A stretch of DNA of 64,000 nucleotides from positions 62,001 through 126,000 of the forward strand of contig NZ_JAJONF010000005.1 of NCBI RefSeq assembly GCF_021462265.1, written 5' to 3'. The notes beneath the pieces are model-generated. The model was not told where the DNA came from and did not search any database. It worked only from the letters and a program-made list of their open reading frames with translations. Shown piece by piece: positions 9,272 through 18,386 of the stretch (positions are counted from its first letter, which is position 1; the number at the start of each line of letters is the position of its first letter). A program made the position numbers and the translations under genes. The DNA comes from Streptomyces shenzhenensis. Its GTDB lineage: Bacteria > Actinomycetota > Actinomycetes > Streptomycetales > Streptomycetaceae.

Positions 9272-10804
9272 TCAGGGCGTCGGCACAGGACGCGCGGCGC
9301 AGGTGACGTCCGCCGCCGGCAGCCGCCCGGTGGCGAGATACGCGTTGACCGCCGCGTCGGCGCAGTCACTGCCGTAGACACCGAACACGGCGTGCTGGTC
9401 CGCTCCGCGCAGGGTCACCAGCCGGGAGCTGGGCCAGTCGCGGTGCACCGCCCGCGCGCCCTCGTAGACGGTGCGCGGGTCGCCGGTCGCGTTCACGAGG
9501 AGGGCCGGCAGGTCGTCCCTGATGGTGGTCGGGCGCTCGCGCGGCGGGTCCCAGAAGGCGCACGGCCCGATGTTGTTGGTCACCGGCCCGAACAACGGGT
9601 CCCGCGCGCGGGCCCGTTGCACGTCACGCCAGTAGGTCTCCGGGTCGCGGGGCGCGCCGATGTCCCCGCACAGGACGGCCATCTGCACACTGCCGTACGC
9701 CGAGTCGGCACCGGTCAGCATGAAGCCGAGCGTGTCGGCGAGCCAGGGACTCGGGTCGACCGGCTTGCCGTCGGCCGCGTCCCGCAGGTCGCGGACGGCG
9801 GCCGCGAAGTCGCCGTAGGCCGCGTCGTTGTCCTGCGAGAGGCCGTCGAAGACGATCATCGGCGCCACGCTGTCGTCCACCCGGTAGCCGCCCACCCGCA
9901 GCGGCGCGCGCCCGGCGGCGGCCTGGACCCGGTCCACGACCGCGAGTACCGCCTCCCGGTCGCGGCCCAGGCCGTACGTCGTGTCGCGGGCGGCGGCCCA
10001 GGCGGCCCAGTCGCGCAGCGCGTGCAGGTTGGCGCGCTCCGAGCCGCGCAGCAGGCGGGGGCCGTACCGGTCGGGGTCGGCCACCCCGTCCAGCACGACC
10101 CGGTCCGTGCGCTGCGGGAACATCGTGGCGTACACCTCGCCCAGGTAACTGCCGTACGAGTAGCCGAGGTAGGAGATCCGCCGCTCGCCGAGCGCCGCGC
10201 GGATCACGTCCATGTCCCGCGCGGTGTCGCGGGTGGTGACGTACGGCAGGACGTCACCCTCGTACTTCCGGCAGTCGCGGGCGAGTTCCCCGGCGAAGGC
10301 GGTCGAGCGGTCGAATCCGGCCCGGTCGTGCCCCGGACCGCGGATCGCCGACCCCGTGGGCCAGTGGCAGTCCATGGGCGTGCTGCGGCCGACGAAACGC
10401 GGGTCCACGCCGACCACGTCGTACCGTTTGCCCACGCCCTTCATCGCCGCCCGCACCCACGGCGGGTCACCGATCGTCTGCCCGCCCGGGCCACCGCTGT
10501 TGAGCAGCAGCGCACCGACGCGGTGGGCGGTGTCGGTGGCCTTGATGCGGGAGACGGCGACGGTGACGGTACGGCCGTCCGGATCGTCGTAGTCCAGCGG
10601 CACGGTGACATCGGCGCAGCGGGCGCCCGCCTTCCGCAGCGCCTTGCCGGTGTCGTCGTCGGGGCCGAGCACGCAGCCCTTCCAGGTGAGGTGCTGGTGG
10701 TGGTAGCGGGCCAGCGGGTCCGGGGCATGGGCGGCGGCCGGTGTGGTGCCGAGGGCCAGGGCGCCGGCCAGGGCCAGGGCGGCCGTGGCCGCGAAGCCGG
10801 TCAT
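9272..10804 (-). CDS. Secreted alpha/beta hydrolase, tripeptidyl aminopeptidase (SlpD/SlpE/Tap) type
   Basis: Exported serine peptidase of 510 aa from the Streptomyces tripeptidyl aminopeptidase/proteinase group. It has a signal peptide (about 1-25, ending PAAAHA). The alpha/beta-hydrolase domain shows an oxyanion segment LLLNSGGPGGQ, the nucleophile elbow GYSYGSYLG, and a C-terminal cap and catalytic Asp/His part with VNATGDPRTVYEGA and ADQHAVFG. Several Cys in the mature part suggest disulfides. The start at 10804 is certain because ATGA overlaps the stop of the upstream penicillin-binding-like gene. The longer frame that fuses the two regions is only an open-frame artefact. Substrate is probably peptide N-termini, but esterase activity cannot be excluded. 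Confidence 0.87.
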   Translation of the reverse strand: MTGFAATAALALAGALALGTTPAAAHAPDPLARYHHQHLTWKGCVLGPDDDTGKALRKAGARCADVTVPLDYDDPDGRTVTVAVSRIKATDTAHRVGALLLNSGGPGGQTIGDPPWVRAAMKGVGKRYDVVGVDPRFVGRSTPMDCHWPTGSAIRGPGHDRAGFDRSTAFAGELARDCRKYEGDVLPYVTTRDTARDMDVIRAALGERRISYLGYSYGSYLGEVYATMFPQRTDRVVLDGVADPDRYGPRLLRGSERANLHALRDWAAWAAARDTTYGLGRDREAVLAVVDRVQAAAGRAPLRVGGYRVDDSVAPMIVFDGLSQDNDAAYGDFAAAVRDLRDAADGKPVDPSPWLADTLGFMLTGADSAYGSVQMAVLCGDIGAPRDPETYWRDVQRARARDPLFGPVTNNIGPCAFWDPPRERPTTIRDDLPALLVNATGDPRTVYEGARAVHRDWPSSRLVTLRGADQHAVFGVYGSDCADAAVNAYLATGRLPAADVTCAARPVPTP

Positions 10805-11967
10805 GCGGAGCTCCTTTCGGTGGCGCAGAGGGAGGTGTCGACGAGGTTCTGGAAGTCCAGTTCGGCCTGGAGGCTGTCCGGGACCTGGTTCAGGGCGACG
10901 GCCACGCTGTGCCCGCCGGGGCCGACGGCGACCAGCGCGCGATGCCCCCCGGGCACGGTCCCGCCGTGCCCCCACCACACCCCGCCGCACGTGAGCGGTG
11001 ACGAGATCAGACCCAGTCCGTACCGGGCGCCGGGCCACAGCCGGTCCGGATCGGCGGCCACCGTCCGCTTCATCTCCGTGAGTTCGGCCGCGGGCAGCAG
11101 CCGGCCGCCGAGCAGCGCGGTGGCGAACCGGGTGAGATCGCCCTGCGTGGAGACGAGGGCACCGCCGACCCCGCCGAAGGACATGTTCCAGTCGGTGCCG
11201 TCGACGCGCCGCCCGTCGTCGGACGTGAAGTAGCTCTGGGAGTGCGGCCCTTGGATCCGCGTCCCGTCGCCGGGCCAGTAGGTGTCGCGCAGCCCGAGGG
11301 GCCGGATCACCCGGCGGCTGATCTCGTCCTCGGGGCGGTGCCCGGTGACCTTCTGGACGAGCAGGCCCAGCACCAGGTAGTTGGTGGTGGCGTAGTGCCA
11401 GCGCTGTCGCGGGCGGGGGAGTTCGAGAGCGCGGCCGATCAACTCGCCCGGTGCGAACCGGCGGTACCGCGACCGCTCCGGGTGCTCCCACTCCGGTGCG
11501 TCGAGATAGTCGGGCAGTCCGCTGGTGTGGCGCAGGAGTTGCCGTACGGTGATGCGCCGGCCGTCGTAGCCGTGGGCGTCGATCAGCCCCGGCAGGTAGT
11601 GGCCGACGGCTGCGTCGAGCGAGAGCCGGTGTTCGGCGGCGAGTTGCAGGACGACCGTCGCGGTGAACGTCTTGGTGACGCTGCCGACGCGCAGCCGGTC
11701 GGTGGTGTTCATCGGGCGGCCGGTGCCCAGATCGGCCGTGCCGGCGGCCGCGGTCCAGCGCCCGCACGGGCCGTAGGCGAGGACCGAGGCGCCGGTGATG
11801 TGATCGTCGGTGGTCAGTTCGGTCAGTGCCCGGCGGACCCCGTGGTGCGGACCGCAGCGCCCGGCGAGACCGGGAGACGACGGCCGTGCGAGGGCCGCCG
11901 GTGCGGACGCCAGCACGAGCGCCGCCACCGATAACGCCAGGGCGGACTTGAGGGGGAAGGTTGCCAT
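10801..11967 (-). CDS. Secreted serine hydrolase of the beta-lactamase / D-Ala-D-Ala carboxypeptidase family
   Basis: Exported enzyme of 388 aa with a class C beta-lactamase-like fold, related to the secreted DD-carboxypeptidases (R61 type) and esterases of Streptomyces. A signal peptide ends near residue 28 (ASAPAALA). The three active-site motifs are present: SVTK (Ser nucleophile and Lys), YATTN (Tyr-x-Asn type) and HGG near the C-terminus. Its stop overlaps the next gene's ATG by four bases, so both secreted hydrolases are made together. The ATG at 11967 has a GAGGG ribosome site. It may trim peptidoglycan peptides, whose products the downstream aminopeptidase could use; this link is inference. 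Confidence 0.88.
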   Translation of the reverse strand: MATFPLKSALALSVAALVLASAPAALARPSSPGLAGRCGPHHGVRRALTELTTDDHITGASVLAYGPCGRWTAAAGTADLGTGRPMNTTDRLRVGSVTKTFTATVVLQLAAEHRLSLDAAVGHYLPGLIDAHGYDGRRITVRQLLRHTSGLPDYLDAPEWEHPERSRYRRFAPGELIGRALELPRPRQRWHYATTNYLVLGLLVQKVTGHRPEDEISRRVIRPLGLRDTYWPGDGTRIQGPHSQSYFTSDDGRRVDGTDWNMSFGGVGGALVSTQGDLTRFATALLGGRLLPAAELTEMKRTVAADPDRLWPGARYGLGLISSPLTCGGVWWGHGGTVPGGHRALVAVGPGGHSVAVALNQVPDSLQAELDFQNLVDTSLCATERSSA

Positions 11968-12498
11968 GTGCCCTCACGCTAGGCACGGGCCGCCCCGCGA
12001 TCACTCCAGCGGGCTGCCGCATTCAGCCGGGGGGCAGCCCCCGGCGAAGCCTGGGGTGAGCCCCCGGCGCCCACTCCGACCGGCACCGCGCGAGGAGCTT
12101 CTCCGCGCACATCAGGTGCCCGGAGTCCTCCGTGGCCACCCGCGGGATCCCGGGGCGGGTGGCCGGCGGTTCCACCCATCGTTCGCAGACCCGGTCCGGC
12201 AACGCCACGCGGCACGCTCCGGAGGGGCATCGGCCGGCCCGGGCGGAACCTCTTTCGTGCCGGGGCGCGGCGGACGGATGCCGTTTCCCCTGTGCACCTG
12301 AACATCTGGGTGGTTCACCCCGCCGGAATCCGGAGCGCAGCGTGACCGGAGTACTGTCCCGTCCCCGTCGCTCCCCGGAGCGCGAGCCCGCTGCGAGGCG
12401 GCGTTCCGGGGCTGGGAGGGCGGCCCGGCACAGGACGCCGGGCGAAACGCCGCACGGGTCCTTTCCGGAAGCCACTGAACCGGCAAATATGCCGCACC
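11968..12498. other. Divergent regulatory region upstream of hoxX
   Basis: About 530 bp between divergent genes. It holds a hairpin at 12026-12045 (GCCGGGGG and CCCCCGGC around GCAG), a small palindrome GGGTG-GTT-CACCC at 12308-12320, and an AT-rich patch at about 12482-12490 (CAAATAT) nine bases before the hoxX ATG. No convincing gene. The hydrogenase-maturation promoter should lie here. Confidence 0.45.
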
Positions 12499-14169
12499 AT
12501 GGACATTCTGCTCGTCGCAAGCGCGTTCAACAGCCTGTCCCAGCGGGTCTACGCCGAACTGTCCGACCTCGGTCACCGGGTGGACGTGGTCCTCGCCGGC
12601 GAGGGTCCCGACGCCGTCCGCCGCGCCGTACGGGACCGGCGGCCGGAGCTGATCATCGCGCCGATGCTGAGGACGGCGCTTCCCGAGGACGTCTGGCAGG
12701 GGCACACCTGTCTGATCGTGCACCCGGGACCGCCCGGCGACCGGGGCCCCTCCGCCCTCGACTGGGCCATCGCCGGTCAGGCGGCCGAGTGGGGGGTGAC
12801 CGTGCTCCAGGCCGAGGCGGCCATGGACGCGGGCGCGGTCTGGGCGAGCGAGCCGTTCCCGGTGGCGCCGGTCGGCAAGAGCGACCTCTACCGCGGTGAG
12901 CTGGCCGACGCCGCCCTCACCGCCGTCCACCAGGCCGTACGACGGTACGCGGACGGCTCCTACAAGCCACGGCCGCAGAGCGATCCCGCGATCCACGGGC
13001 AGGTCGTCTGGCGGGACGTCTTCCGGCAGGAGCGGCGGCGGATCGACTGGGCGGCCGACGACACCGCGACGGTGCTGCGCAAGCTGCGCGGGGCCGACTC
13101 GCAGCCGGGAGTGCTCGACGAACTCCTCGGCCGTGAGGTGTTCCTGCACGGCGGCCACCCCGAGGACCGGCTGCGGGGGGAGCCGGGGGAGTTGCTGGCG
13201 ACCCGGGCGGGCGGGATCTGCCGGGCCACCCGCGACGGCGCCGTCTGGATCCCGGAACTGCGCCCCCGCAGGAACTCCGGCGACCGCGCCCCCTTCCGCC
13301 GCCCCGCCACCGACGTCCTCGCCGCCCCGGACCTCCCCGAGAGCCCGGTGCCGCTGGAACTGCCCGCGGACCGCCGCACCTGGACCGACATCCGCTACCG
13401 GCAGCACGGCGACGTCGGCCTCGTCACCTTCTCCTTCGCCGGCGGCGCGATGAGCACCGACCACTGCCGGCGCCTGCTGGCCGCCTACCGGTACGCCCTC
13501 GCCCGGCCCACCCGGGTCCTGGTGCTCGGCGGCCTCCGCGACTTCTTCTCCAACGGCATTCATCTCAACGTCATCGAGGCCGCCCCGGACCCCGCCGAGG
13601 AGTCCTGGACCAACCTCAACGCCATGGACGACCTGGTAGAGGCCGTGCTGCGGACCACCGACCGGCTCGTCGTGGCCGCGCTCGGCGGGAACGCGGCGGC
13701 CGGCGGTGCCATGCTCGCCCTCGCCGCCGACGAGGTCTGGTGCCGCGCCGGTGCCGTGCTCAACCCGCACTACCGGCGGATGGGCCTGTACGGCTCGGAG
13801 TTCTGGACGTACTCGCTGCCGCGCCGCGTCGGCGCGGACACCGCCCGGCGGCTGACGGAAGAGGCCCGGCCGGTGAGCGCCGCGACGGCCGCCCGGATCG
13901 GGCTCGTCGACCGGCTGGTGCCGGTCCCCGCGCAGGGCTTCACCGCCGAGACCGAGCGACTCGCCGCCGCCCTCGCCGGATCGCCCGACCTCGCTCGCCG
14001 CATCGCCGCCAAGGCCGCGGCGCGCCGGGCCGACGAGCAGGAACGGCCGCTCGCCGAGTACCGCGGCGACGAACTCGCCCGGATGCGCACCCTGTTCTTC
14101 GACCCCACCGCCGCCTACCACTCGCTGCGCTCCGACTTCGTCCGCGGGGTGCTGGGCGGTGCCCGGTGA
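12499..14169 (+). CDS. hoxX: HoxX, hydrogenase maturation protein that supplies the CO ligand
   Basis: Two-domain protein of 556 aa. Residues 1 to about 255 are a formyltransferase-like domain with the HoxX signature around H75 (HPGPPGDRGPSALDWAI). Residues from about 290 to 540 are an enoyl-CoA hydratase/isomerase-like domain with LGGLRDFFSNGIHLN and AALGGNAAAGGAM. HoxX transfers a formyl group to CoA and decarbonylates formyl-CoA to CO, which becomes a ligand of the NiFe-site iron under air. This fits an aerobic hydrogenase. The ATG at 12499 gives the family N-terminus (MDILLVASAFNSL), yet no good ribosome site is visible, and a -10-like CAAATAT ends 9-10 bases before it, so the mRNA may be leaderless. 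Its stop overlaps the next gene's GTG. Confidence 0.93.
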   Translation: MDILLVASAFNSLSQRVYAELSDLGHRVDVVLAGEGPDAVRRAVRDRRPELIIAPMLRTALPEDVWQGHTCLIVHPGPPGDRGPSALDWAIAGQAAEWGVTVLQAEAAMDAGAVWASEPFPVAPVGKSDLYRGELADAALTAVHQAVRRYADGSYKPRPQSDPAIHGQVVWRDVFRQERRRIDWAADDTATVLRKLRGADSQPGVLDELLGREVFLHGGHPEDRLRGEPGELLATRAGGICRATRDGAVWIPELRPRRNSGDRAPFRRPATDVLAAPDLPESPVPLELPADRRTWTDIRYRQHGDVGLVTFSFAGGAMSTDHCRRLLAAYRYALARPTRVLVLGGLRDFFSNGIHLNVIEAAPDPAEESWTNLNAMDDLVEAVLRTTDRLVVAALGGNAAAGGAMLALAADEVWCRAGAVLNPHYRRMGLYGSEFWTYSLPRRVGADTARRLTEEARPVSAATAARIGLVDRLVPVPAQGFTAETERLAAALAGSPDLARRIAAKAAARRADEQERPLAEYRGDELARMRTLFFDPTAAYHSLRSDFVRGVLGGAR

Positions 14170-14747
14170 CCCGGCTGCTGGTGGCGGGCGTCGGCAACAT
14201 CTTCCTCGGCGACGACGCCTTCGGCCCGGAGGTGATCCGCGCCCTGGCGCAGCGCCCGCTGCCGCCCGAGGCACAGGTCCGGGACTACGGCATCCGGGGC
14301 ATGGACCTCGCCTACTCCCTGCTCGACGGCTGGCCGGTGGTCGTGCTCGTGGACGCGGCCGTACGCGGCGAACGCCCGGGCACCCTCTCCCTGGTCGAGC
14401 CCGAACTCCCCGACGGCCGCCCGGCCGCCCCGCCCGGGGCGCACGGCATGGACCCGGCCAAGGTGCTCGCCCTCGCCGCCCACCTCGGCGACGAGCCCCT
14501 GCCCCGCGTTCTCCTGCTCGCCTGCGAGCCCGGGAAGCCGCCACGCGGTGACGAGGACATCGCCCCCGGCCTGAGCGCCCCCGTCCGGGACGCGGTCGAA
14601 CGCGCCGTCGCGGCCCTGCACGCCCTCGTCCCGGTCCTGCTCGCCGACCCCCTGGCCACGCCCGCGTTGGCCCGCCCGGAGGAATCCGCGGCCCCCGCCG
14701 CGGCCGGTCGCCCGCCGAGAGCCGCCACCGGCGCGGAGGATCGCTAG
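14166..14747 (+). CDS. Hydrogenase maturation endopeptidase (HyaD/HybD/HupD family)
   Basis: Nickel-checking protease of 193 aa that removes the C-terminal tail of the hydrogenase large subunit after NiFe insertion. The family N-terminus is clear (LLVAGVGNIFLGDDAFGPEVI). Candidate metal ligands, by analogy with E. coli HybD Glu16/Asp62/His93, are D17, the Asp in VVLVDAAVRG and the His in GAHGMDP. It starts with GTG overlapping the hoxX stop (GTGA). The last 35 or so residues are an Ala/Pro-rich extension that ends inside the left arm of a MITE-like repeat, so the original C-terminus may have been altered. Its expected substrate is HhyL (22570-24360). Confidence 0.9.
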   Translation: MTRLLVAGVGNIFLGDDAFGPEVIRALAQRPLPPEAQVRDYGIRGMDLAYSLLDGWPVVVLVDAAVRGERPGTLSLVEPELPDGRPAAPPGAHGMDPAKVLALAAHLGDEPLPRVLLLACEPGKPPRGDEDIAPGLSAPVRDAVERAVAALHALVPVLLADPLATPALARPEESAAPAAAGRPPRAATGAEDR

Positions 14748-14942
14748 TGCTGCGGCCGGAACGGTTCACCGGCTCGCGACGCCCGGCACGGCACCGCGCC
14801 GCGTGGTCGCATCACCCGAGTACATCCAGTACGCGGGCGATGCTCCGCCTGGCGATGCCCCCCACAGCCCGAAAGGTGCGGGGTACCCCAGCACCGGACG
14901 CCGCGATCCTTCCGGCGGACCGTTCCGGCCACAGCACCAGCG
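14742..14942. mobile_element. MITE-like element with 31-bp imperfect terminal inverted repeats
   Basis: The left arm 14742-14772 and right arm 14912-14942 are inverted copies matching at 27 of 31 positions; the shared core is GGCCGGAACGGT. The 139 bp between them have no gene but contain a hairpin at 14809-14843 (GCATC...GATGC with GTAC-ATCCA-GTAC at the tip). The TAG stop of the endopeptidase gene lies in the left arm. No clear target duplication is seen. I have the impression that similar sequences recur in Streptomyces genomes, but cannot check it here. Confidence 0.5.
14809..14843. repeat. REP-like hairpin inside the MITE-like element
   Basis: Imperfect 35-base stem-loop: outer arms GCATC/GATGC, inner arms GTAC/GTAC around ATCCA, with CCC/GGG pairing between. 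It could act as a transcript-processing or attenuation structure ahead of hypB. Confidence 0.45.
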
Positions 14943-15006
14943 GACCAGGACGCGGATCCGCCCGCGCCCCGGTCCGTCCCGCAGGCCCAGCGACCAAGGA
15001 GCGCTC

Positions 15007-15729
15007 ATGTGTCAGTCGGAGGAGGTCACCCGGGCCGTCCTGGCCAGGAACGACGGTCTGGCCGCGAGCCTTCGCGGCGACCTGGCCGCACGAGGGGTCG
15101 GGATGGTGAACCTGCTGTCCAGCCCCGGCAGCGGCAAGACCGAACTGCTCGGCCGGATGCTGGCGCGGGCGGGGGAGCGGGGCGTGGCCGTCGCCGCCTT
15201 CACCGCCGACCTCGCCACCGAGAACGACGCGAAGCGGCTGGCCCGCTCGGGAGCGCCGGTGAAGCAGCTGCTGACCGACGGGCTGTGCCACCTGGAGGCC
15301 CGGCAGGTCCGCGGCCATCTGGAGGGCTGGCTGCCGCCGGACACCGCGCTGCTGTTCGTGGAGAACGTGGGCAACCTGGTCTGCCCGGCCTCCTACGACC
15401 TCGGCGAGCATCTGCGGATCGTGCTGATGGCGGTGACCGAGGGCGAGGACAAGCCGTCCAAGTACCCCACCGCCTTCGGCTCCGCGCACCTGGTCGTGCT
15501 CACCAAGACCGACCTCGCCGGGCCGGCCGGCTTCGACGAGACCGCCTTCGCCGAGCATGTCCGGCGGGTCAACCCCGGGGTGGAGATCGTCCGTTCCTGC
15601 GCCCGCACCGGCGAGGGCGTCGACACGGTCCTCGACCGGGTGCTCGCCGTCCGCGACGGTGCCCCGGCCCACCGCCCCCCGCTCGCCCCGCACCCGCGGG
15701 GCCACGTCCACGCCCCCACCGCCTCGTGA
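15007..15729 (+). CDS. hypB: HypB, nickel-insertion GTPase
   Basis: GTPase that works with HypA to put nickel into the hydrogenase large subunit. The 240-aa product carries the SIMIBI P-loop LLSSPGSGKTELL (about 36-48), the switch region with TADLATENDAKR, a metal-site CH pair in GLCHLEARQ, the ENVGNLVCPASYDLGE block and the guanine-specificity LTKTDL. It lacks the long N-terminal His-rich nickel store of some HypB proteins; only a short C-terminal tail with HPRGHVH is His-rich. AAGGAG lies seven bases upstream of the ATG. hypF starts within its stop codon (GTGA). Confidence 0.95.
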   Translation: MCQSEEVTRAVLARNDGLAASLRGDLAARGVGMVNLLSSPGSGKTELLGRMLARAGERGVAVAAFTADLATENDAKRLARSGAPVKQLLTDGLCHLEARQVRGHLEGWLPPDTALLFVENVGNLVCPASYDLGEHLRIVLMAVTEGEDKPSKYPTAFGSAHLVVLTKTDLAGPAGFDETAFAEHVRRVNPGVEIVRSCARTGEGVDTVLDRVLAVRDGAPAHRPPLAPHPRGHVHAPTAS

Positions 15730-18092
15730 ACGCGCCCACCACCACGACGGCGGCGGTCCGCCGGCGCGTCACGGTGCGCGGCACCGTGCAGGGCGTGGGC
15801 TTCCGCCCCTACGTCCACCGTCTCGCCGCCGACCTCGGACTCACCGGCTTCGTCGGCAACACGGCGAGCGGGGTGCTCATCGAGGTCGAGGGCGCGGCGG
15901 CCGGCGTCGAACGGTTCTGCGAGCGGCTGGCCGGCGAGCCCCCGCCGCTGGCCACCGTGACCGCCGTCGCCTTCGAGGACGTACCGGCCACCGGGGCGGA
16001 CCCCGGCTTCAGCATCCGCGCCACCGAGCAGTCGGCCCCGGGCCGCACCCTCCTCCCGCCCGACACCGCCACCTGCGACGACTGCCTGCGGGAACTGGCC
16101 GATCCGGCCGACCGCCGGCACCGCCACCCCTTCATCACCTGCACCCACTGCGGGCCCCGCTTCACCATCGCCACCGGCATGCCGTACGACCGCGCGGTCA
16201 CCACCATGTCCGGCTTCCCCATGTGCCCCGCCTGCACCCGGGAGTACGAGGCTCCGGCCGACCGCCGCTTCCACGCCCAGCCGCTGGCCTGCCCGGACTG
16301 CGGGCCCCGGCTGCGGCTGGTGCCCGCCGTGGGCGGCGGGACGGAAACCGCCCGCGACGGTGACGCCCTCGTACAGGCGCGAGAGCTGCTCGCCGCCGGA
16401 CGGATCGTCGCCGTGAAGGGTGTCGGCGGCTACCACCTGGCCTGCGACGCCTTTGCCGCCAGGGCCGTCCACACCCTGCGCACCCGAAAGGCACGGGGCG
16501 ACAAGCCGTTCGCGGTGATGTGCGCGGACCTCGGCGAGGCGGAGCGGATCGCGGAGGTCGGCACGGCCGAACGGGCCGCGCTCACCAGCCCCCGGCGCCC
16601 CATCGTCCTGCTCCGCCCCCGCCCCGCCACCCCGCTCGCGCCCGGCGTCTGTCCCGGCAGCCCGCACCTCGGCGTCATGCTGCCCTACACGCCCGTCCAC
16701 ACCCTCCTCTTCGGCCTTCCCGGCGACCCACCCGGCCCCCGCGTCCTGGTCATGACCAGCGGCAACCGGTCGGGCGAGCCGATCGTCACGGACGACGACG
16801 AGGCGCGGACCCGGCTGTTCGGACTGGCCGACGCCTGGCTCGCCCACGACCGGCCCATCGCCTCGCCCTGCGACGACTCCCTGCTGCGGGTCCGCGCCGA
16901 CGGCACCGAGCAGGTCCTGCGCCGCTCCCGCGGATACGCGCCGCGTCCGCTGCGCCTGCCGGTCCCCGTGCGCCCCGCGCTCGCGGTCGGCGGCGACCTC
17001 AAGAACGCGCTGTGCGTCGGCGAGGACGACCTGGCCTGGCTCGGGCCGCACATCGGCGACATGGGCGACCTGACCACCCTGGAGGCGGCCGTCCAGGCGG
17101 AACGGCACGTGCGCCGGCTGACCGGGGTCAGCCCCGAGACCGTCGCCGCCGACCGCCACCCGGGCTACCACTCGTCCGCCTGGGCCCGCCGCCGGGCCAC
17201 CCGACTCGGCCTCGGCAAGCCGGTGTTCGTCCAGCACCACCACGCCCACATCGCGTCCGCGATGGCCGAGGCGGGCCTGGACGGCAGCACACCCGTCATC
17301 GGCGTCGCCTTCGACGGCACCGGCTACGGCGACGACGGCACCGTGTGGGGCGGCGAGCTGCTGGTCGCGGACTACACCCGCTGCCGGCGCCTCGCCCACC
17401 TCGCCCCGGCCCCGCTGCCCGGCGGGGACGCGGGCGTCGCCAACCCGTGCCGGACGGCACTGGCCAGACTGTGGGCGGCCGGACTGCGCTGGGACGCCGA
17501 CCTGCCCAGCGTCGCCGCCTGCTCCCGTGAGGAACTGCAGCTGCTGAAACGGCAGCTGTCGAGCCAGGTCGGCTGCGTGGCCACCTCCAGCATGGGGCGC
17601 CTCTTCGACGCCGTGTCGTCCCTCGCGGGCGTGTGCCACCGCGCCGGGTACGAGGCCCAGGCCGCCCTGGAGCTGGAGGCGCAGGCCTGTGCGGCCTGGG
17701 GCGAGGACCTGGCGGCGTATCCCTTCGGCGGCCGCTTCAACCCGGCCCCCGTCCTGCGCGCGATCATTGCCGACCTCAGGCGTGGCACCCCGGTGCCGGT
17801 GATCGCGTCCCGCTTCCACCGCGGGGTCGCCGAGGCGGTCCTGGACCTGTGCCGCGGCGCGCGCCGCGGCACGGGACTGAACACCGTCGCCCTCACCGGA
17901 GGCGTCTTCGCCAACGCGCTCCTCGAGGACGCGAGCGCGGACCTGCTCAGCGGCGCCGGATTCACGGTCCTGCGGCACGGCGAAGTCCCCCCGAACGACG
18001 GCGGACTGGCCCTCGGGCAACTGATGGTCGCGGCCCACGGACAGCGATCCGACGGCGGCCGGCCGAAGACAGCAAGCGACGAGACGGAGTGA
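15726..18092 (+). CDS. hypF: HypF, carbamoyltransferase for the cyanide ligands of the NiFe site
   Basis: Makes thiocarbamate on HypE from carbamoyl phosphate, the first step toward the CN ligands. The 788-aa chain has all four expected parts in order: acylphosphatase domain (VQGVGFRPYVHRLA, about 10-100), two zinc fingers (CDDCL...CTHCG and CPACT...CPDCG, about 115-195), a YrdC-like domain (KGVGGYHLACDA through VMTSGNRSGEPI, about 205-400) and a Kae1-like domain with the metal-binding HHHAHIASAMAE. The GTG at 15726 overlaps the hypB stop, and three bases separate its stop from hypC. No truncation or missing motif is seen. Confidence 0.96.
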   Translation: MNAPTTTTAAVRRRVTVRGTVQGVGFRPYVHRLAADLGLTGFVGNTASGVLIEVEGAAAGVERFCERLAGEPPPLATVTAVAFEDVPATGADPGFSIRATEQSAPGRTLLPPDTATCDDCLRELADPADRRHRHPFITCTHCGPRFTIATGMPYDRAVTTMSGFPMCPACTREYEAPADRRFHAQPLACPDCGPRLRLVPAVGGGTETARDGDALVQARELLAAGRIVAVKGVGGYHLACDAFAARAVHTLRTRKARGDKPFAVMCADLGEAERIAEVGTAERAALTSPRRPIVLLRPRPATPLAPGVCPGSPHLGVMLPYTPVHTLLFGLPGDPPGPRVLVMTSGNRSGEPIVTDDDEARTRLFGLADAWLAHDRPIASPCDDSLLRVRADGTEQVLRRSRGYAPRPLRLPVPVRPALAVGGDLKNALCVGEDDLAWLGPHIGDMGDLTTLEAAVQAERHVRRLTGVSPETVAADRHPGYHSSAWARRRATRLGLGKPVFVQHHHAHIASAMAEAGLDGSTPVIGVAFDGTGYGDDGTVWGGELLVADYTRCRRLAHLAPAPLPGGDAGVANPCRTALARLWAAGLRWDADLPSVAACSREELQLLKRQLSSQVGCVATSSMGRLFDAVSSLAGVCHRAGYEAQAALELEAQACAAWGEDLAAYPFGGRFNPAPVLRAIIADLRRGTPVPVIASRFHRGVAEAVLDLCRGARRGTGLNTVALTGGVFANALLEDASADLLSGAGFTVLRHGEVPPNDGGLALGQLMVAAHGQRSDGGRPKTASDETE

Positions 18093-18095
18093 CCC

Positions 18096-18386
18096 ATGTG
18101 TTTGGCAGTGCCCGGCAGGGTCGTGAGCATCGACGACACCTCCGATCCGCTCACCGGCCTGATCGACTTCGGCGGGGTGCGCAAGCAGGTGTGTCTGGAG
18201 TACGTGTCGGACGTCGAGGTCGGTGAGTACGTCATCGTCCACGTGGGCTTCGCCCTGCAGCGACTTGACGAGGAGTCGGCCCTGGCCTCCCTCAAGCTCT
18301 TCGAGGAACTGGGGCTGCTCGAAGAGGAGTTCGGCGACGCCTGGCGGCAGGCCGCTCAGCAGGCCGAAGGGAGCGAGGCCCGGTGA
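18096..18386 (+). CDS. hypC: HypC, hydrogenase assembly chaperone
   Basis: Small chaperone of 96 aa that with HypD holds the iron while CN and CO are added, then delivers it to the large subunit. The essential N-terminal Cys2 motif MCLAVPGRV is intact, followed by the OB-fold core ([30 protein letters not shown]). The C-terminal helix [17 protein letters not shown] is typical, with an extra 15-residue tail. It begins three bases after hypF and its stop overlaps the hypD GTG. Confidence 0.95.
   Translation: MCLAVPGRVVSIDDTSDPLTGLIDFGGVRKQVCLEYVSDVEVGEYVIVHVGFALQRLDEESALASLKLFEELGLLEEEFGDAWRQAAQQAEGSEAR

Noticed and set aside
9272..12022. One 916-codon fusion of the serine hydrolase region and the alpha/beta hydrolase
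   Set aside because: The upstream half is out of frame with the beta-lactamase-type enzyme, whose motifs (SVTK, YATTN, HGG) are in another frame. The hydrolase really starts at 10804 with an ATGA overlap.
12112..14769. An 885-codon open frame antisense to hoxX and the endopeptidase gene
   Set aside because: No family features; hoxX and the endopeptidase on the other strand are unmistakable.
15393..18242. A 949-codon open frame antisense to hypF
   Set aside because: Shadow of a well-supported hypF.
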